A DNA stretch of 64,000 nucleotides from Nocardia yamanashiensis NBRC 100130 (GCF_001613325.1 NZ_BDCD01000025.1:124001-188000), one strand, 5' to 3'. Shown: positions 50,980 through 59,560, numbered from the stretch's first letter. Notes: generated by a model from the sequence alone, not told the origin. A program made the numbers and translations.

Positions 50980-52283
50980 TGTCCCGCTCCCGCCCCGCCG
51001 GAGCGTTCCACCCCGGAGTCGGCGAGCATCCCGTCCCAGAGCGCGACGAAGTTCGGGAGGGTCTTGGCGGTGGTGCCGATGTCCTCGATCTCGACGCCCG
51101 GCACGGCCAGGCCGATGATGGCGCCCGCGGTGGCCATCCGATGATCGGCGTAGGAGTGCCAGCGCCCGCCGGTGAGCGGATTCGGCACGATCTCCAGCCC
51201 GTCGGTGGTCTCGGCGACCTTGCCGCCGAGCCGGTTGATCTCGGTGGCGAGCGCGGCCAGCCGGTCGGTCTCGTGCCCGCGCAGGTGCGCGATGCCGCGC
51301 AGCCGCGACGGCGAATCCGCCAGCGCCGCAAGGGCCGCCACGGTCGGCGTCAGCTCGCCCACATCGTGCAGATCGATATCGATGCCCGCCAGGCGTTCCG
51401 GCCCGCGCACGGTCAGCACGCCGTCGAAGATGCGCGCCTCGGCGCCCATCCGCACCAGGATCTCGCGGATGACGTCACCCGGCTGGGTGGTGAGCCGCGG
51501 CCAGTGCGGAATGCTGACCTCGCCGCCGGTGACGGCCGCGGCCGCCAGGAACGGCGTGGCATTGGACAGATCGGGCTCGATCTCCCAGTCCACGGCGCGA
51601 ATCGGTCCCGGCGCGACGGTCCAGGTCTGCGCCCGGCGCGGATCCTTGGGCGCGTCCACCTGCACGTCGGCCTCGCGCAGCATCTGCACGGTCATCTCGA
51701 TGTGCGGCATGGACGGCAGCGCCGCACCGCTGTGATGCACGGTGACGCCCTGCTCGAAGCGCGCCGCCGAGAGCAGCAGCCCGGAGACGAACTGCGAGGA
51801 CGCCGAGGCGTCGATGGTGACCGGCCCGCCCCGCAGCGCTCCGGTGCCGTGCACCACGAAAGGCAGTGTGTCGCCGTCGATATCGAGCCCGAGCGCCCGC
51901 AGCGCGTTCAGGATGGTGCCCAGCGGCCGCACCCGCGCCTGCTCGTCGCCGTCGAACGCCACATCGCCGTTGGCGAGCGCCGCGACCGGCGGCAGGAAGC
52001 GCATGACGGTGCCCGCGAGCCCGCAATCGACCATGGCGCTGGTGAATTCGCCCGGCGGCGTGACTTCGAGGGTCTCGCCGTCACCTTCGATCCGTGCGCC
52101 CATGGCCCGTAGCGCGTCGATCATCAGATTGGTGTCGCGGCTGCGCAGCGCGCCCGTCAGGGTCGACGGGCGATCCGCCAGCGCGGCAAGGATCAACGCT
52201 CGATTGGTGATGGATTTGGACCCCGGAAGGGTCACTGTCGCGTGCACGGGAACTCGGACATGGGGCGCGGGCCAGAAAGTCAC
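50976..52283 (-). CDS. aroA: 3-phosphoshikimate 1-carboxyvinyltransferase (EPSP synthase)
   Basis: Sixth step of the shikimate pathway, joining PEP to shikimate-3-phosphate. The GTG at 52283, with GGGAG nine bases upstream, gives 435 residues. Motifs are LPGSKSITNRALILAAL near residue 22, DCGLAGTVMRFLPP near 90 (the PEP-binding Gly/Arg loop), SSQFVSGLLL and HYPSADHRMA-type sequence (WHSYADHRMAT) near the end. A longer frame to 52370 was rejected. The stop overlaps the proposed rsgA start, and the gene order matches mycobacteria. Confidence 0.96.
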   Translation of the reverse strand: MTFWPAPHVRVPVHATVTLPGSKSITNRALILAALADRPSTLTGALRSRDTNLMIDALRAMGARIEGDGETLEVTPPGEFTSAMVDCGLAGTVMRFLPPVAALANGDVAFDGDEQARVRPLGTILNALRALGLDIDGDTLPFVVHGTGALRGGPVTIDASASSQFVSGLLLSAARFEQGVTVHHSGAALPSMPHIEMTVQMLREADVQVDAPKDPRRAQTWTVAPGPIRAVDWEIEPDLSNATPFLAAAAVTGGEVSIPHWPRLTTQPGDVIREILVRMGAEARIFDGVLTVRGPERLAGIDIDLHDVGELTPTVAALAALADSPSRLRGIAHLRGHETDRLAALATEINRLGGKVAETTDGLEIVPNPLTGGRWHSYADHRMATAGAIIGLAVPGVEIEDIGTTAKTLPNFVALWDGMLADSGVERSGGAGAGH

Positions 52284-52371
52284 CGAACCATTCTCCCAAA
52301 CGATGCATACCTTCCGGGGGTCCACGCCCCTATCCAGCGGGAAAACCGCTATCCGGCCCGTACTGGCCATA

Positions 52372-52400
52372 TACGTATATAGGTACGTATACTACTCGGG
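52372..52400 (+). promoter_or_regulatory. AT-rich promoter with repeated TACGTATA, probable leaderless start
   Basis: TACGTATA occurs at 52372-52379 and 52384-52391, 12 bases apart, in a markedly AT-rich island. TATACT at 52388-52393 ends six bases before the GTG at 52400, so the transcript probably begins at that codon. TACGTA is self-complementary, so the repeats could also be operator half-sites. Confidence 0.55.
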
Positions 52401-52693
52401 TGTTCGATCCCCTCAGCCTGCTCACCGGTGCCGCGCTGCTGGGCGGCGGCTGGATTCTCGGCAGATACGGCCGCACCCCCTCCCGCAAATCCGCCCCGCA
52501 ACCCACCGCACTGTGCGGCTGCGGCCACGACCTCTCCCTGCACGACCGCGAAGCCGCCGCCTGCCACGCGGAGATCTTCCGCAAGACCGGCGCCGGCCTC
52601 AAAGTCTGGGTCCCCTGCAACTGCCGCCGCTATACCGGCCCCACCCCCCTCGAAGAATTCTTCGCCCCCACGCCACTGCCGCCGACCGACTGA
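52400..52693 (+). CDS. Small membrane-anchored Cys-rich hypothetical protein
   Basis: A 97-residue protein. A hydrophobic start (LSLLTGAALLGGGWILG) is followed by a short basic stretch and a Cys/His-rich domain: CGCGHDLSLHD, CHAEIF and PCNCRRY, enough ligands for one zinc. The GTG at 52400 follows a -10 box at leaderless distance. It lies between aroA and an aldehyde dehydrogenase. No family can be named. Confidence 0.65.
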   Translation: MFDPLSLLTGAALLGGGWILGRYGRTPSRKSAPQPTALCGCGHDLSLHDREAAACHAEIFRKTGAGLKVWVPCNCRRYTGPTPLEEFFAPTPLPPTD

Positions 52694-52700
52694 AACGCCG

Positions 52701-52733
52701 AATGCCGGTCCCCTCTCGCAAGGACCGGCATTT
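52701..52733. terminator. Terminator between the Cys-rich gene and the aldehyde dehydrogenase gene
   Basis: An 11-base stem, AATGCCGGTCC at 52701-52711 and GGACCGGCATT at 52722-52732, followed by T. It sits between convergent genes. Confidence 0.75.
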
Positions 52734-52794
52734 CACGTCGTGCGTGCCCCCTGGGGCGAGGAACACTCCAGCGCCCCAAGGGGTTTCAGGGGAA

Positions 52795-52816
52795 CCCCTG
52801 AGAGTTACGAGAGTTG
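52795..52816. repeat. Dispersed 22-base intergenic repeat, copy 1
   Basis: CCCCTGAGAGTT, A, CGAGAGTTG: this 22-base string differs by one base from the copy at 62004-62025. Each copy is preceded by a GGGG-CCCC hairpin (here GGGG at 52789-52792). It lies four bases from the stop of the minus-strand aldehyde dehydrogenase gene. Confidence 0.6.
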
Positions 52817-52820
52817 TCTC

Positions 52821-54332
52821 CTACTTCGCGCGCCCGTGCACCAGGCCGACGACCTTGTGCAGCAGCTTCATGGTGCGCTCGGTGCGGGTGTAGGACAGCA
52901 GCGCCATGCCGGGAATCGTGAAGCGCTGCACCGCGATCGAATGCGGACGCGAGAATTCGAGCAGGCCCTGCGCGCCGTGGATGCGCCCGATGCCGGAGTC
53001 GCCGGTGCCGCCGAACGGCAGGCCGGAGATGGCGGCGTAGGCCAGCACCGAGTTCACCGAGGTGCAGCCGACATCCAGGCGGCGGGCGATCTCGAGACCC
53101 TGCTTCTTGGAGTACACGGCGGACCCGAGCCCGTACTTGCTCTTGTTGGCCAGCTCCACGGCCTCGTCCACGCCGCTCACCGTGCGAATGGTGACGGTCG
53201 GCCCGAAGGTCTCCTCGCACACCGCATCCGAGGATTCGTCGGCGTCCACGATGACGACCGGCTCGATGAACGGACCCTTGATCGACTCCGGTCCGCCCAG
53301 CACGGCCTTGCCGCCGTTCTTCAGCGCGTCCTCGATATGCCGCCGCACGATGTCGATCTGGCTGGGCATGGTCATCGGCCCGTAGGACGCCTTGGCATCC
53401 GAACCCGGCTTCACCTCGCTCAGAATCCGCTTCACCTCGGCGATGAACGGCTCAGCGACCGACTTGTCCACGTACACGCGCTCCACGCCCGCGCAGGTCT
53501 GCCCCGAATTGGCGGTAGCGCCCCACGCCACGGCATCCGCGGCGGCCTTGATATCGGCGTCGGCGGCCACGATCACCGCGTCCTTGCCACCGCATTCCAG
53601 CAGCACCGGGGTGAGCGTGTCGGCCGCGCTGGCCATGATCTTCTTACCGGTCGCGGTGGAACCGGTGAACGCCAGCTTGTCCACGCCCGCCTTCACCAGA
53701 GCCGCACCGGTGGCGCCGAATCCGTTGACGGTGACGAAAACCCCGTCGGGGAGTTCGGGATTCGCCTCGGCGAACGCCTTGGCCACGAAATTGCCGATGC
53801 CCGTGGAGAATTCACTGGGCTTGAACACCACCGCATTGCCGGCCGCGAGCGCGTAGGCGATGGACCCGTTGGGCGTGTACACCGGGTAGTTCCACGGCCC
53901 GATCACCCCGACCACGCCCAGCGGCCGCTGCTCCAGATGCGCGGCGAAGTTCGCCATCAGCGCACCGGGGGAGACCTTCTTGGGCTTGAGCACCTTCTCG
54001 GCATTCGAAGCCGCCCACTTGATGTGCTCGAGCGCCAGCATCAACTCCAGGAAGGCGTCGTCGAGCGGCTTGCCGTTCTCGGCGTGGATGAGCGCGCTCA
54101 GCTCGTCGGACTTCTCGACCAGCTTGGCGCCCCAGCGCAGCAGATGCTTCTTGCGTTCGGCGTAGGTCAGCGCACCCCAGGTGGCGGCGGCGGTGCGGGC
54201 CTTGGCGACGGCGGCGCGCACCGCGTCCTCGTCGTCGATCTTGTACGTGGCGATCGCCTCGCCGGTGGCAGGGTTGACGGAAGTCAGCGTGTCGGCCTGA
54301 TCGAGCGCGGCGGCGGCGTCGGTTGCAGTCAT
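52821..54332 (-). CDS. Aldehyde dehydrogenase, probably succinate-semialdehyde dehydrogenase (GabD2-like)
   Basis: NAD(P)-dependent oxidation of an aldehyde to its acid. From the ATG at 54332 the protein has 503 residues. Motifs are VIGPWNYPVYTPNGSIAYALAAG, KPSEFS, FTGSTATGKKI (cofactor loop), LLECGGKDAVIV with the catalytic Glu near residue 246, and SGQTCAGVERVYV with the catalytic Cys near 280. C-terminal residues extend past the usual end in a hydrophobic/basic tail (SYTRTERTMKLLHKVVGL). The pattern is closest to GabD2-type succinate-semialdehyde dehydrogenases; the substrate is inferred. Confidence 0.87.
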   Translation of the reverse strand: MTATDAAAALDQADTLTSVNPATGEAIATYKIDDEDAVRAAVAKARTAAATWGALTYAERKKHLLRWGAKLVEKSDELSALIHAENGKPLDDAFLELMLALEHIKWAASNAEKVLKPKKVSPGALMANFAAHLEQRPLGVVGVIGPWNYPVYTPNGSIAYALAAGNAVVFKPSEFSTGIGNFVAKAFAEANPELPDGVFVTVNGFGATGAALVKAGVDKLAFTGSTATGKKIMASAADTLTPVLLECGGKDAVIVAADADIKAAADAVAWGATANSGQTCAGVERVYVDKSVAEPFIAEVKRILSEVKPGSDAKASYGPMTMPSQIDIVRRHIEDALKNGGKAVLGGPESIKGPFIEPVVIVDADESSDAVCEETFGPTVTIRTVSGVDEAVELANKSKYGLGSAVYSKKQGLEIARRLDVGCTSVNSVLAYAAISGLPFGGTGDSGIGRIHGAQGLLEFSRPHSIAVQRFTIPGMALLSYTRTERTMKLLHKVVGLVHGRAK

Positions 54333-54478
54333 GATTGGCGGCAGTCCCTTGATGAGAGTGTGATGGGACGAACGTCTCACACCCCGCAACTGATGTCAAT
54401 CGACATCAGATGTGCACGTCACATTTTTCGCGGCCCGCGGACGGCACTTTGTCGGTGTCCGGTGGCAGCATGGGGATT

Positions 54479-55243
54479 ATGTGCGGACGGTATGCGACGA
54501 CGACGAATCCCGCGAAGCTGGCCGTCGAACTCGACGCCATCGACGAGACGGATGACAAGGGGTTCGACCCGAACTACAACGTGGCCCCCACCAACCGGGT
54601 GCTCACGGTGGTCGAACGGCACGACCGCGACCATCCGGAGGACCCGGCGGCGCTCCGCATCCGCGCCATGCGCTGGGGCCTGATCCCGCCTTGGACCAAG
54701 GCCGCCGAGCCCGGCGTGCCGGTGAAGGGCAAACCGCTGTTCAATGCCCGCGCCGACAAGGCCGCGACCACCGCGTCCTTCCGCGATGCCGTGAAGAAAC
54801 GCCGCTGCCTGGTCCCCATGGACGGCTGGTACGAGTGGATCACCGATACCGACGGCAATGGAAAGGCGTTCAAGCGCCCGTATTTCATGTCGCGCGGGGA
54901 CGGCGAGCGCCTGTACATGGCGGGCCTCTGGTCGGTCTGGCGCGATCGCGAACTGGAGAACGCCCAGCCGATCCTGTCCTGCACCATCCTGACCACCGAC
55001 GCCGTCGGCGACCTGGTCAAGGTGCACGACCGCATGCCCCTGGTGATGCCCCGCGCGCACTGGGACGCCTGGCTGGATCCGGATCACCCCGCCCCGGCGG
55101 AGCTGTTGGAAACCCCGAGCCCGCAATCGGTTTCCGACATCCTGATCCGCGAGGTGCCGTCCCTGGTGAACAGCGTCAAGAACAACGGCCCGGACCTATT
55201 GGGCCAGGTCACCGAACAGGCCGGGCAGATCAGCCTGATCTGA
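54479..55243 (+). CDS. SRAP (SOS response-associated peptidase, HMCES/YedK) protein
   Basis: Crosslinks to abasic sites in single-stranded DNA through the N-terminal Cys2, shielding them during replication. The start at ATG 54479 gives MCGRYA, exactly what the mechanism needs: Met is removed so that Cys becomes the N terminus. Other catalytic marks are YNVAPTN, LFNARADKAA, the Glu in DGWYEW and the His in VKVHDRMPLV. Length is 254 residues. It neighbours aroA-rsgA as in mycobacteria. Confidence 0.93.
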   Translation: MCGRYATTTNPAKLAVELDAIDETDDKGFDPNYNVAPTNRVLTVVERHDRDHPEDPAALRIRAMRWGLIPPWTKAAEPGVPVKGKPLFNARADKAATTASFRDAVKKRRCLVPMDGWYEWITDTDGNGKAFKRPYFMSRGDGERLYMAGLWSVWRDRELENAQPILSCTILTTDAVGDLVKVHDRMPLVMPRAHWDAWLDPDHPAPAELLETPSPQSVSDILIREVPSLVNSVKNNGPDLLGQVTEQAGQISLI

Positions 55244-55276
55244 GCCCGGCCCGTAAGGGTGACTTGCGAAAAGCGG

Positions 55277-55579
55277 TCAGATACTGCACTTCACCGAGGG
55301 CAGTACGAAATTCAGCCCGCACTTGATGAGCCCGGCCGTCGTATCGATGGCCTTGGTCGCCACCCCGCTGCCGACCTTCTCCGCCTTCTCCGCGTTCTTG
55401 TCCTGCTTCTGCTCACCCGGCGCGTTCGATTCCGGACCGAGCGGGTACTCCGGCGCTTTCACCGGAACCTCGATACCGGGAGCGGCGGTGGCGGTGGCGA
55501 GCGTCAAGGGTCCTGCACCCAGCGCCGCGATGACGGCGCCGATAACCACGATGGAGCGAATACGCCTATGGGAAGACAT
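55277..55579 (-). CDS. Small secreted hypothetical protein
   Basis: A 100-residue protein. The signal peptide (RRIRSIVVIGAVIAALGAG) is likely cut near ATATAAPG. The mature part is about 65 residues, polar and Lys/Glu-rich (APGEQKQDKNAEKAEKVG), then ends IKCGLNFVLPSVKCSI with two Cys. The end resembles that of the small secreted protein at 20.0 kb in having two Cys near a short hydrophobic C terminus. Function unknown. Confidence 0.65.
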   Translation of the reverse strand: MSSHRRIRSIVVIGAVIAALGAGPLTLATATAAPGIEVPVKAPEYPLGPESNAPGEQKQDKNAEKAEKVGSGVATKAIDTTAGLIKCGLNFVLPSVKCSI

Positions 55580-55634
55580 TGCCTGATCACATCCTCGGGT
55601 CGAGCGAACCTGGCGTGATCAAGTAACGCACACG

Positions 55635-55726
55635 TCCGGCCGCGATCCATGGAATCGCGGCCGGAGCGCATTTCAGGAAATCACTCTATTCAAATCCGTC
55701 CCCCGCTGCGCAGGCAGCGGGGGACG
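55635..55726 (-). terminator. Two terminator-like hairpins after the MFS exporter gene
   Basis: Reading on the minus strand, the first stem uses 55726-55714 and 55709-55697 (13 base pairs, short loop) and is followed by GATTTG. A second 12-base stem, 55665-55654 with 55646-55635 and a 7-base loop, follows about 30 bases later. Both lie between the exporter stop at 55750 and the next gene start at 55579. Confidence 0.7.
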
Positions 55727-55749
55727 GGACCCGAGAGCTGTGGACCGGG

Positions 55750-57435
55750 CTAGATGGCCTCGACCGCAGCCTCGACCTCTTTCTCGGTGCGGGCCTGAAT
55801 ACCACCGGCGGTGCGCAAGGGCACTTCCTTCCAGAACAGCACCAGCAGCAACGCGATCACCGCCACACCACCGGCCGCCAGGAACACCGTGTCCATGGCA
55901 TCGGCGAAGCCGACCTTGAACGGATGCGCCAGCGTCGGATTCAGCTGCTGGATGATCGAGCTGTCCTTCAGCACCTCACCCGCGGCGGCGGTGTCGTGCG
56001 CGACCAGGCCCTTGGACAGCGCCGCCTCGGCGGCATTGTCCGAGTGCACGCCCTGCGCGACCGCCTGCTGGAACGCCGGCTGCGAGGCCGAAGCCTGCAG
56101 TTCGTTGCCGATATTCGGCCCGACCTGCGCGAACAGGATGGACAGGAACACCGCCACGCCCAGCGTGCCGCCGATCTGCCGGAAGAAGGTCGCCGCGGCC
56201 GTCGACACGCCCATGTCCTTGGGCGGCAAGGCATTCTGCAGCGCCAGCGTCAGCGGCTGCATGAGGTTGCCCAGCCCCAGGCCGAGGATCAGCATGAACA
56301 CCATGGCCACCCACAGCTGGGTGTCGGCGGTGACGAAGTGCAGCAGGAACAGCCCCACCACGATCAGCGTCGCGCCGATCGGCGGGAACCACTTGTAGCG
56401 CCCGGTCCGCGAGATGGTCTGGCCGGAGATGACCGAGGCCACCATCATGCCCACCACCATGGGCAGCATCTGCAGACCCGCCATGGTCGGGCTGGAACCG
56501 CGCACCACCTGCAGGTACTGCGGGATCAGGGTGATGCCGCCGAACATGGCCGCGCCCACCACGATCGAGATGAGCACGCCGAGCGCGAAGGTGGTGTTCT
56601 TGAACATGCGCAGCGGAATCAGCGCCGCGTCACCCTGTTTCGCCTCCACGGCCACGAACCCGAGCAGGCCGAGCGCGCCCACGATGTAGCAGGTGAGGGA
56701 ATTGGCACTGGTCCAACCCCATTCGCGGCCCTGTTCGGCCACCACCAGCAGCGGCACGATGCCGACCGCCATGGTCATCACGCCCAGCCAGTCGACCGCG
56801 ACCTTGGGCCGGTCCACCTTGGGCAGCCGCAGCACGCGCGAGACCACGACCAGCGCGATCAGGCCCAGCGGCACGTTCACCAGGAACACCCAGCGCCAGC
56901 CGGAGATGCCCAGGATCTGGTCCTGACCGGCCAGGATGCCGCCCAGTACGGGGCCGACGACGCTGGAGGTGCCGAAGACGGCCAGGAAGTAGCCCTGGTA
57001 CTTGGCGCGCTCACGCGGGCTGACCATATCGCCGAGGATGGTCAGCGCCAGCGACATCAGACCGCCCGCGCCCAGGCCCTGGAAGGCCCGGAACGCCGCG
57101 AGTTCGTACATCGACTGCGCGAGCGTACAGAGCAGCGAACCGGTGACGAACAGTGTGATGGCCAGCAGATAGAACGGCTTGCGGCCGTACATGTCCGAGA
57201 GCTTGCCGTAGAGCGGCGTCGCCAGCGTGGCGGTGATCAGGTACGCGGTGGTCACCCACGCCTGCATCGAATAACCCTGCAGGTCATCGGCGATGGTGCG
57301 GATGGACGTGGAGACGATGGTCTGGTCCAGCGCGCCCAGCAGCATGCCGAGCAGCAGGCCGGACAGCACCGCCATGATCTGTTTGTGAGTGAACCCGGCC
57401 GAGGAGACCGGTTCGGTCTGAGTTGTTGTCGTCAC
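55750..57435 (-). CDS. DHA2-family (14-TMS) MFS multidrug exporter
   Basis: A 561-residue drug:proton antiporter of the EmrB/QacA type. LLLGMLLGALDQTIVSTSIRTIADDL at the start is the family motif D1. GKLSDMYGRKPFYL is motif A, and AVFGTSSVVGPVLGGILAG is motif C of exporters. The GTG at 57435 overlaps the MarR gene stop (GTGA), so the pair is co-translated. The reading frame stays open upstream through the marR gene, but that part is not protein-like. It is probably induced when the MarR protein releases the upstream operator. Confidence 0.94.
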   Translation of the reverse strand: MTTTTQTEPVSSAGFTHKQIMAVLSGLLLGMLLGALDQTIVSTSIRTIADDLQGYSMQAWVTTAYLITATLATPLYGKLSDMYGRKPFYLLAITLFVTGSLLCTLAQSMYELAAFRAFQGLGAGGLMSLALTILGDMVSPRERAKYQGYFLAVFGTSSVVGPVLGGILAGQDQILGISGWRWVFLVNVPLGLIALVVVSRVLRLPKVDRPKVAVDWLGVMTMAVGIVPLLVVAEQGREWGWTSANSLTCYIVGALGLLGFVAVEAKQGDAALIPLRMFKNTTFALGVLISIVVGAAMFGGITLIPQYLQVVRGSSPTMAGLQMLPMVVGMMVASVISGQTISRTGRYKWFPPIGATLIVVGLFLLHFVTADTQLWVAMVFMLILGLGLGNLMQPLTLALQNALPPKDMGVSTAAATFFRQIGGTLGVAVFLSILFAQVGPNIGNELQASASQPAFQQAVAQGVHSDNAAEAALSKGLVAHDTAAAGEVLKDSSIIQQLNPTLAHPFKVGFADAMDTVFLAAGGVAVIALLLVLFWKEVPLRTAGGIQARTEKEVEAAVEAI

Positions 57436-57977
57436 GAATTGCTCTCTGCGGTTGCGGTTTTCGGAAACAGCGGGGCTTTGGCGGCCAATTCGGCCAGCAT
57501 GGTCTGGCGCGAGAGCTCGTAGCCGTCGACGAAGCGCGCGAACAGCCGCGCGAAGGTGTCGAGCTCGTCCTCGTGCCAGTCGCCGAAGATCTGGCGCAGC
57601 GATTCGTTGCGCCGGGCGCGGATCTCGGTGGCGACCTCGCGGCCCATCGCGGTGATGGCCAGCACGCTCACCCGCCCGTCGTTCGGATCGGCGCGCCGCT
57701 CCAGCAGCCCCTTCTTGACCAGTGCGGCCACCTGCCGGCTGATGGTCGAAGCGTCGGAGTACAACGCCTCGGCCAGGGCCCCCGAGCGCATGGGCCCGTT
57801 GTGGATGAGCTGGAACAGGATGGCGAACGCGGCCGGTTCGATCTCGCCCTGGGTGGCGGCGGCGATCTGCGCATTGGTGCGATCGCGCAGCCGGCCCAGG
57901 CGGATGACCTGGAGGGCGACGGCATCGATGACGTCGTCCGGAATCACGCATACGGGTGTCGCCGGGTCCTCGGTCAT
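57432..57977 (-). CDS. MarR-family transcriptional regulator
   Basis: A 181-residue winged-helix regulator from the ATG at 57977, with GGAGG about 10 bases upstream. MRSGALAEALYSDASTISRQVAALVKKGLLERRADPNDGRVSVLAIT is read as the recognition helix plus the DxRxxxL wing (here RADPNDGRVSVL). It sits directly upstream of and overlaps the exporter gene. A strong nested palindrome precedes it, so autorepression is likely. Ligand unknown. Confidence 0.92.
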   Translation of the reverse strand: MTEDPATPVCVIPDDVIDAVALQVIRLGRLRDRTNAQIAAATQGEIEPAAFAILFQLIHNGPMRSGALAEALYSDASTISRQVAALVKKGLLERRADPNDGRVSVLAITAMGREVATEIRARRNESLRQIFGDWHEDELDTFARLFARFVDGYELSRQTMLAELAAKAPLFPKTATAESNS

Positions 57978-58009
57978 GGCCGGGTGCACCTCCTTGCCTC
58001 TAGCAACTG

Positions 58010-58041
58010 CTTGCACTAATCAACTAGTTGTACCGTGCAAG
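58010..58041 (-). promoter_or_regulatory. Nested palindromic operator upstream of marR
   Basis: CTTGCAC at 58010-58016 and GTGCAAG at 58035-58041 flank a perfect central palindrome CAACTAGTTG at 58021-58030. All arms share one centre at 58025.5. It lies 33-64 bases upstream of the marR ATG and is probably the binding site of that regulator. Confidence 0.7.
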
Positions 58042-58088
58042 TATGTGGAGATAGTTGCTCTTTGGCAAGTGATTTCCGGGGGAGTGGT

Positions 58089-58583
58089 TCAGCTCACCGC
58101 GACGTCCGCGGTGACCGCGCCCGTCAGCCCGATCAGATCCTCGGGCCGCAGTTCGATCTCCAGTCCGCGCTTACCCGCACTGCACAGCACCCGATCCCAC
58201 AGCAGCGCGGTCTCGTCGATCACCGTCGGCAGCGTCTTCTTCTGCCCGAGCGGCGACACCCCGCCCACCACGTACCCGGTGGTGCGTTCGGCCTTGGTCT
58301 TGTCCGCCATGGCCGCTTTGCCCTCGCCCAGCGCGGCGGCCGCCGCTTTCAGCGACAGCTTGGTCGGCACGGGCAGCACCGCCACGGCAAGCGCCCCCGA
58401 CCCCAGCTCGATCACCAGCGTCTTGAAGATCTGATCGGCCTCGATGCCCAGTTCCGCGGCCAGGGCCGAGACCGCTTCCGCCCCATAGGAATCGCTGCGC
58501 GGATCATGCTCGTACGCGTGTACCCGGTGGTCCACTTTCGCCTGCACCAGAGCCTTGATCGCGGGTGTGGAAGCAGCAGCCAT
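58089..58583 (-). CDS. ybaK: Cys-tRNA(Pro)/Cys-tRNA(Cys) deacylase YbaK/EbsC
   Basis: A trans-editing enzyme that hydrolyses mischarged tRNA. The 164-residue protein starts at ATG 58583 with PAIKALVQAKVDHRVHAYEHDP. It shows the YbaK fold marks QIFKTLVIE, AVAVLPVPTKLSLKAAA, TTGYVVGGVSPLGQKKTLPTVIDE and LCSAGKRGLEIELRPEDLI. Length and spacing match the family. The frame is open further upstream, but that segment is unrelated. Confidence 0.93.
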   Translation of the reverse strand: MAAASTPAIKALVQAKVDHRVHAYEHDPRSDSYGAEAVSALAAELGIEADQIFKTLVIELGSGALAVAVLPVPTKLSLKAAAAALGEGKAAMADKTKAERTTGYVVGGVSPLGQKKTLPTVIDETALLWDRVLCSAGKRGLEIELRPEDLIGLTGAVTADVAVS

Positions 58584-58627
58584 GGACCTCACCTTAAGCA
58601 GCGTCCGCAACCCGTTTTCCGCCGTCC

Positions 58628-58654
58628 GGGAACACGGTGTGCGTTCGGTCTGTT
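58628..58654 (+). promoter_or_regulatory. SigH/SigR-type promoter upstream of sigH
   Basis: GGGAACA at 58628-58634 and GTT at 58652-58654 with a 17-base spacer match the GGGAAYA-N16/17-cGTT pattern of SigH/SigR-dependent promoters. It lies upstream of a strong ribosome binding site (AAGGAG at 58688-58693) for an in-frame GTG at 58700. It would provide autoregulation under thiol stress. Confidence 0.65.
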
Positions 58655-58825
58655 GCAGACGATGCGCGCAATGGTCCAGCAAGATCGAAGGAGAATTCGG
58701 TGACCGCTCCGGTCCTAGATCCCCCGGCAGTAGCCCGGGCCTGGCTGTTCGCGCCCCCTGCCGGTTTCGAGGCGGGGTCCCCCTTCGCGGTAGATTCAAT
58801 TGCTACGGCGATCGAAGGGACAAGC

Positions 58826-59560
58826 GTGACGAGCGACGACGACATGGTCGATCGCCTGCGCGATGACGACGCGGATACCAGCGACGACATCGACGCCGGC
58901 GACGATTCAGCGGTCGATACCGACGAAGTGGGCGAAAGCGACGAAACCGGTGCGCGCAGCGCCGAGTCCGCCGCCGAACTCGCGCAGCGATTCGAGCGCG
59001 ACGCGCTGCCGCTGCTCGATCAGCTCTACGGCGCGGCCCTGCGCATGACCCGCAATCCGGCCGATGCCGAGGATCTGGTCCAGGAGACCTTCGCCAAGGC
59101 CTACCAGGGCTTCAAATCCTTCCGTGAGGGCACCAACCTGCGGGCCTGGCTGTACCGCATCCTCACCAACACCTACATCAACTCGTACCGGAAGAAGCAG
59201 CGCCAGCCCGCGCAGTATCCGACCGACGAGATCACCGACTGGCAGCTGGCCGCCACCGCCGAGCACACCTCCACGGGTCTGCGCTCGGCCGAGATGGAGG
59301 CCCTGGAGGCGCTGCCGGACGACGACATCAAGCACGCGCTGCAGGAGCTGCCCGAGGAATTCCGGATGGCGGTGTACTACGCCGATGTCGAGGGCTTCCC
59401 TTACAAGGAAATCGCCGAGATCATGGGAACCCCCATCGGTACCGTCATGTCGCGGCTGCACCGTGGCCGCAAGCAGCTCAAGGGCCTGCTCGCGGACGTG
59501 GCGCGGGAACGCGGCTTCAACCGTTCGGGTAGCGATGCGCGTCAGGAGGTAACCCAGTGA
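58826..59560 (+). CDS. sigH: ECF sigma factor SigH (SigR-type, thiol/oxidative stress)
   Basis: Directs RNA polymerase to thiol-oxidative and heat stress genes. From the GTG at 58826 it has 244 residues. Region 2 covers about 65-135 (LLDQLYGAALRMTRNPADAEDLVQETFAKAY, LRAWLYRILTNTYINSYRKKQRQP) and region 4 about 165-230 (LPEEFRMAVYYADVEGFPYKEIAEIM, GTVMSRLHRGRKQLKGLL). The first 55 residues are very acidic. A second in-frame GTG at 58700 with a better ribosome binding site would add 42 residues, like the longer SigR isoform of Streptomyces. The stop overlaps rshA. Confidence 0.95.
   Translation: MTSDDDMVDRLRDDDADTSDDIDAGDDSAVDTDEVGESDETGARSAESAAELAQRFERDALPLLDQLYGAALRMTRNPADAEDLVQETFAKAYQGFKSFREGTNLRAWLYRILTNTYINSYRKKQRQPAQYPTDEITDWQLAATAEHTSTGLRSAEMEALEALPDDDIKHALQELPEEFRMAVYYADVEGFPYKEIAEIMGTPIGTVMSRLHRGRKQLKGLLADVARERGFNRSGSDARQEVTQ

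Noticed and set aside
57436..57951. N-terminal extension of the MFS exporter through the marR gene
   Set aside because: The frame is open but encodes Arg/Ala-rich sequence antagonistic to the marR frame. The GTG at 57435 starts the family's usual N terminus and overlaps the marR stop.
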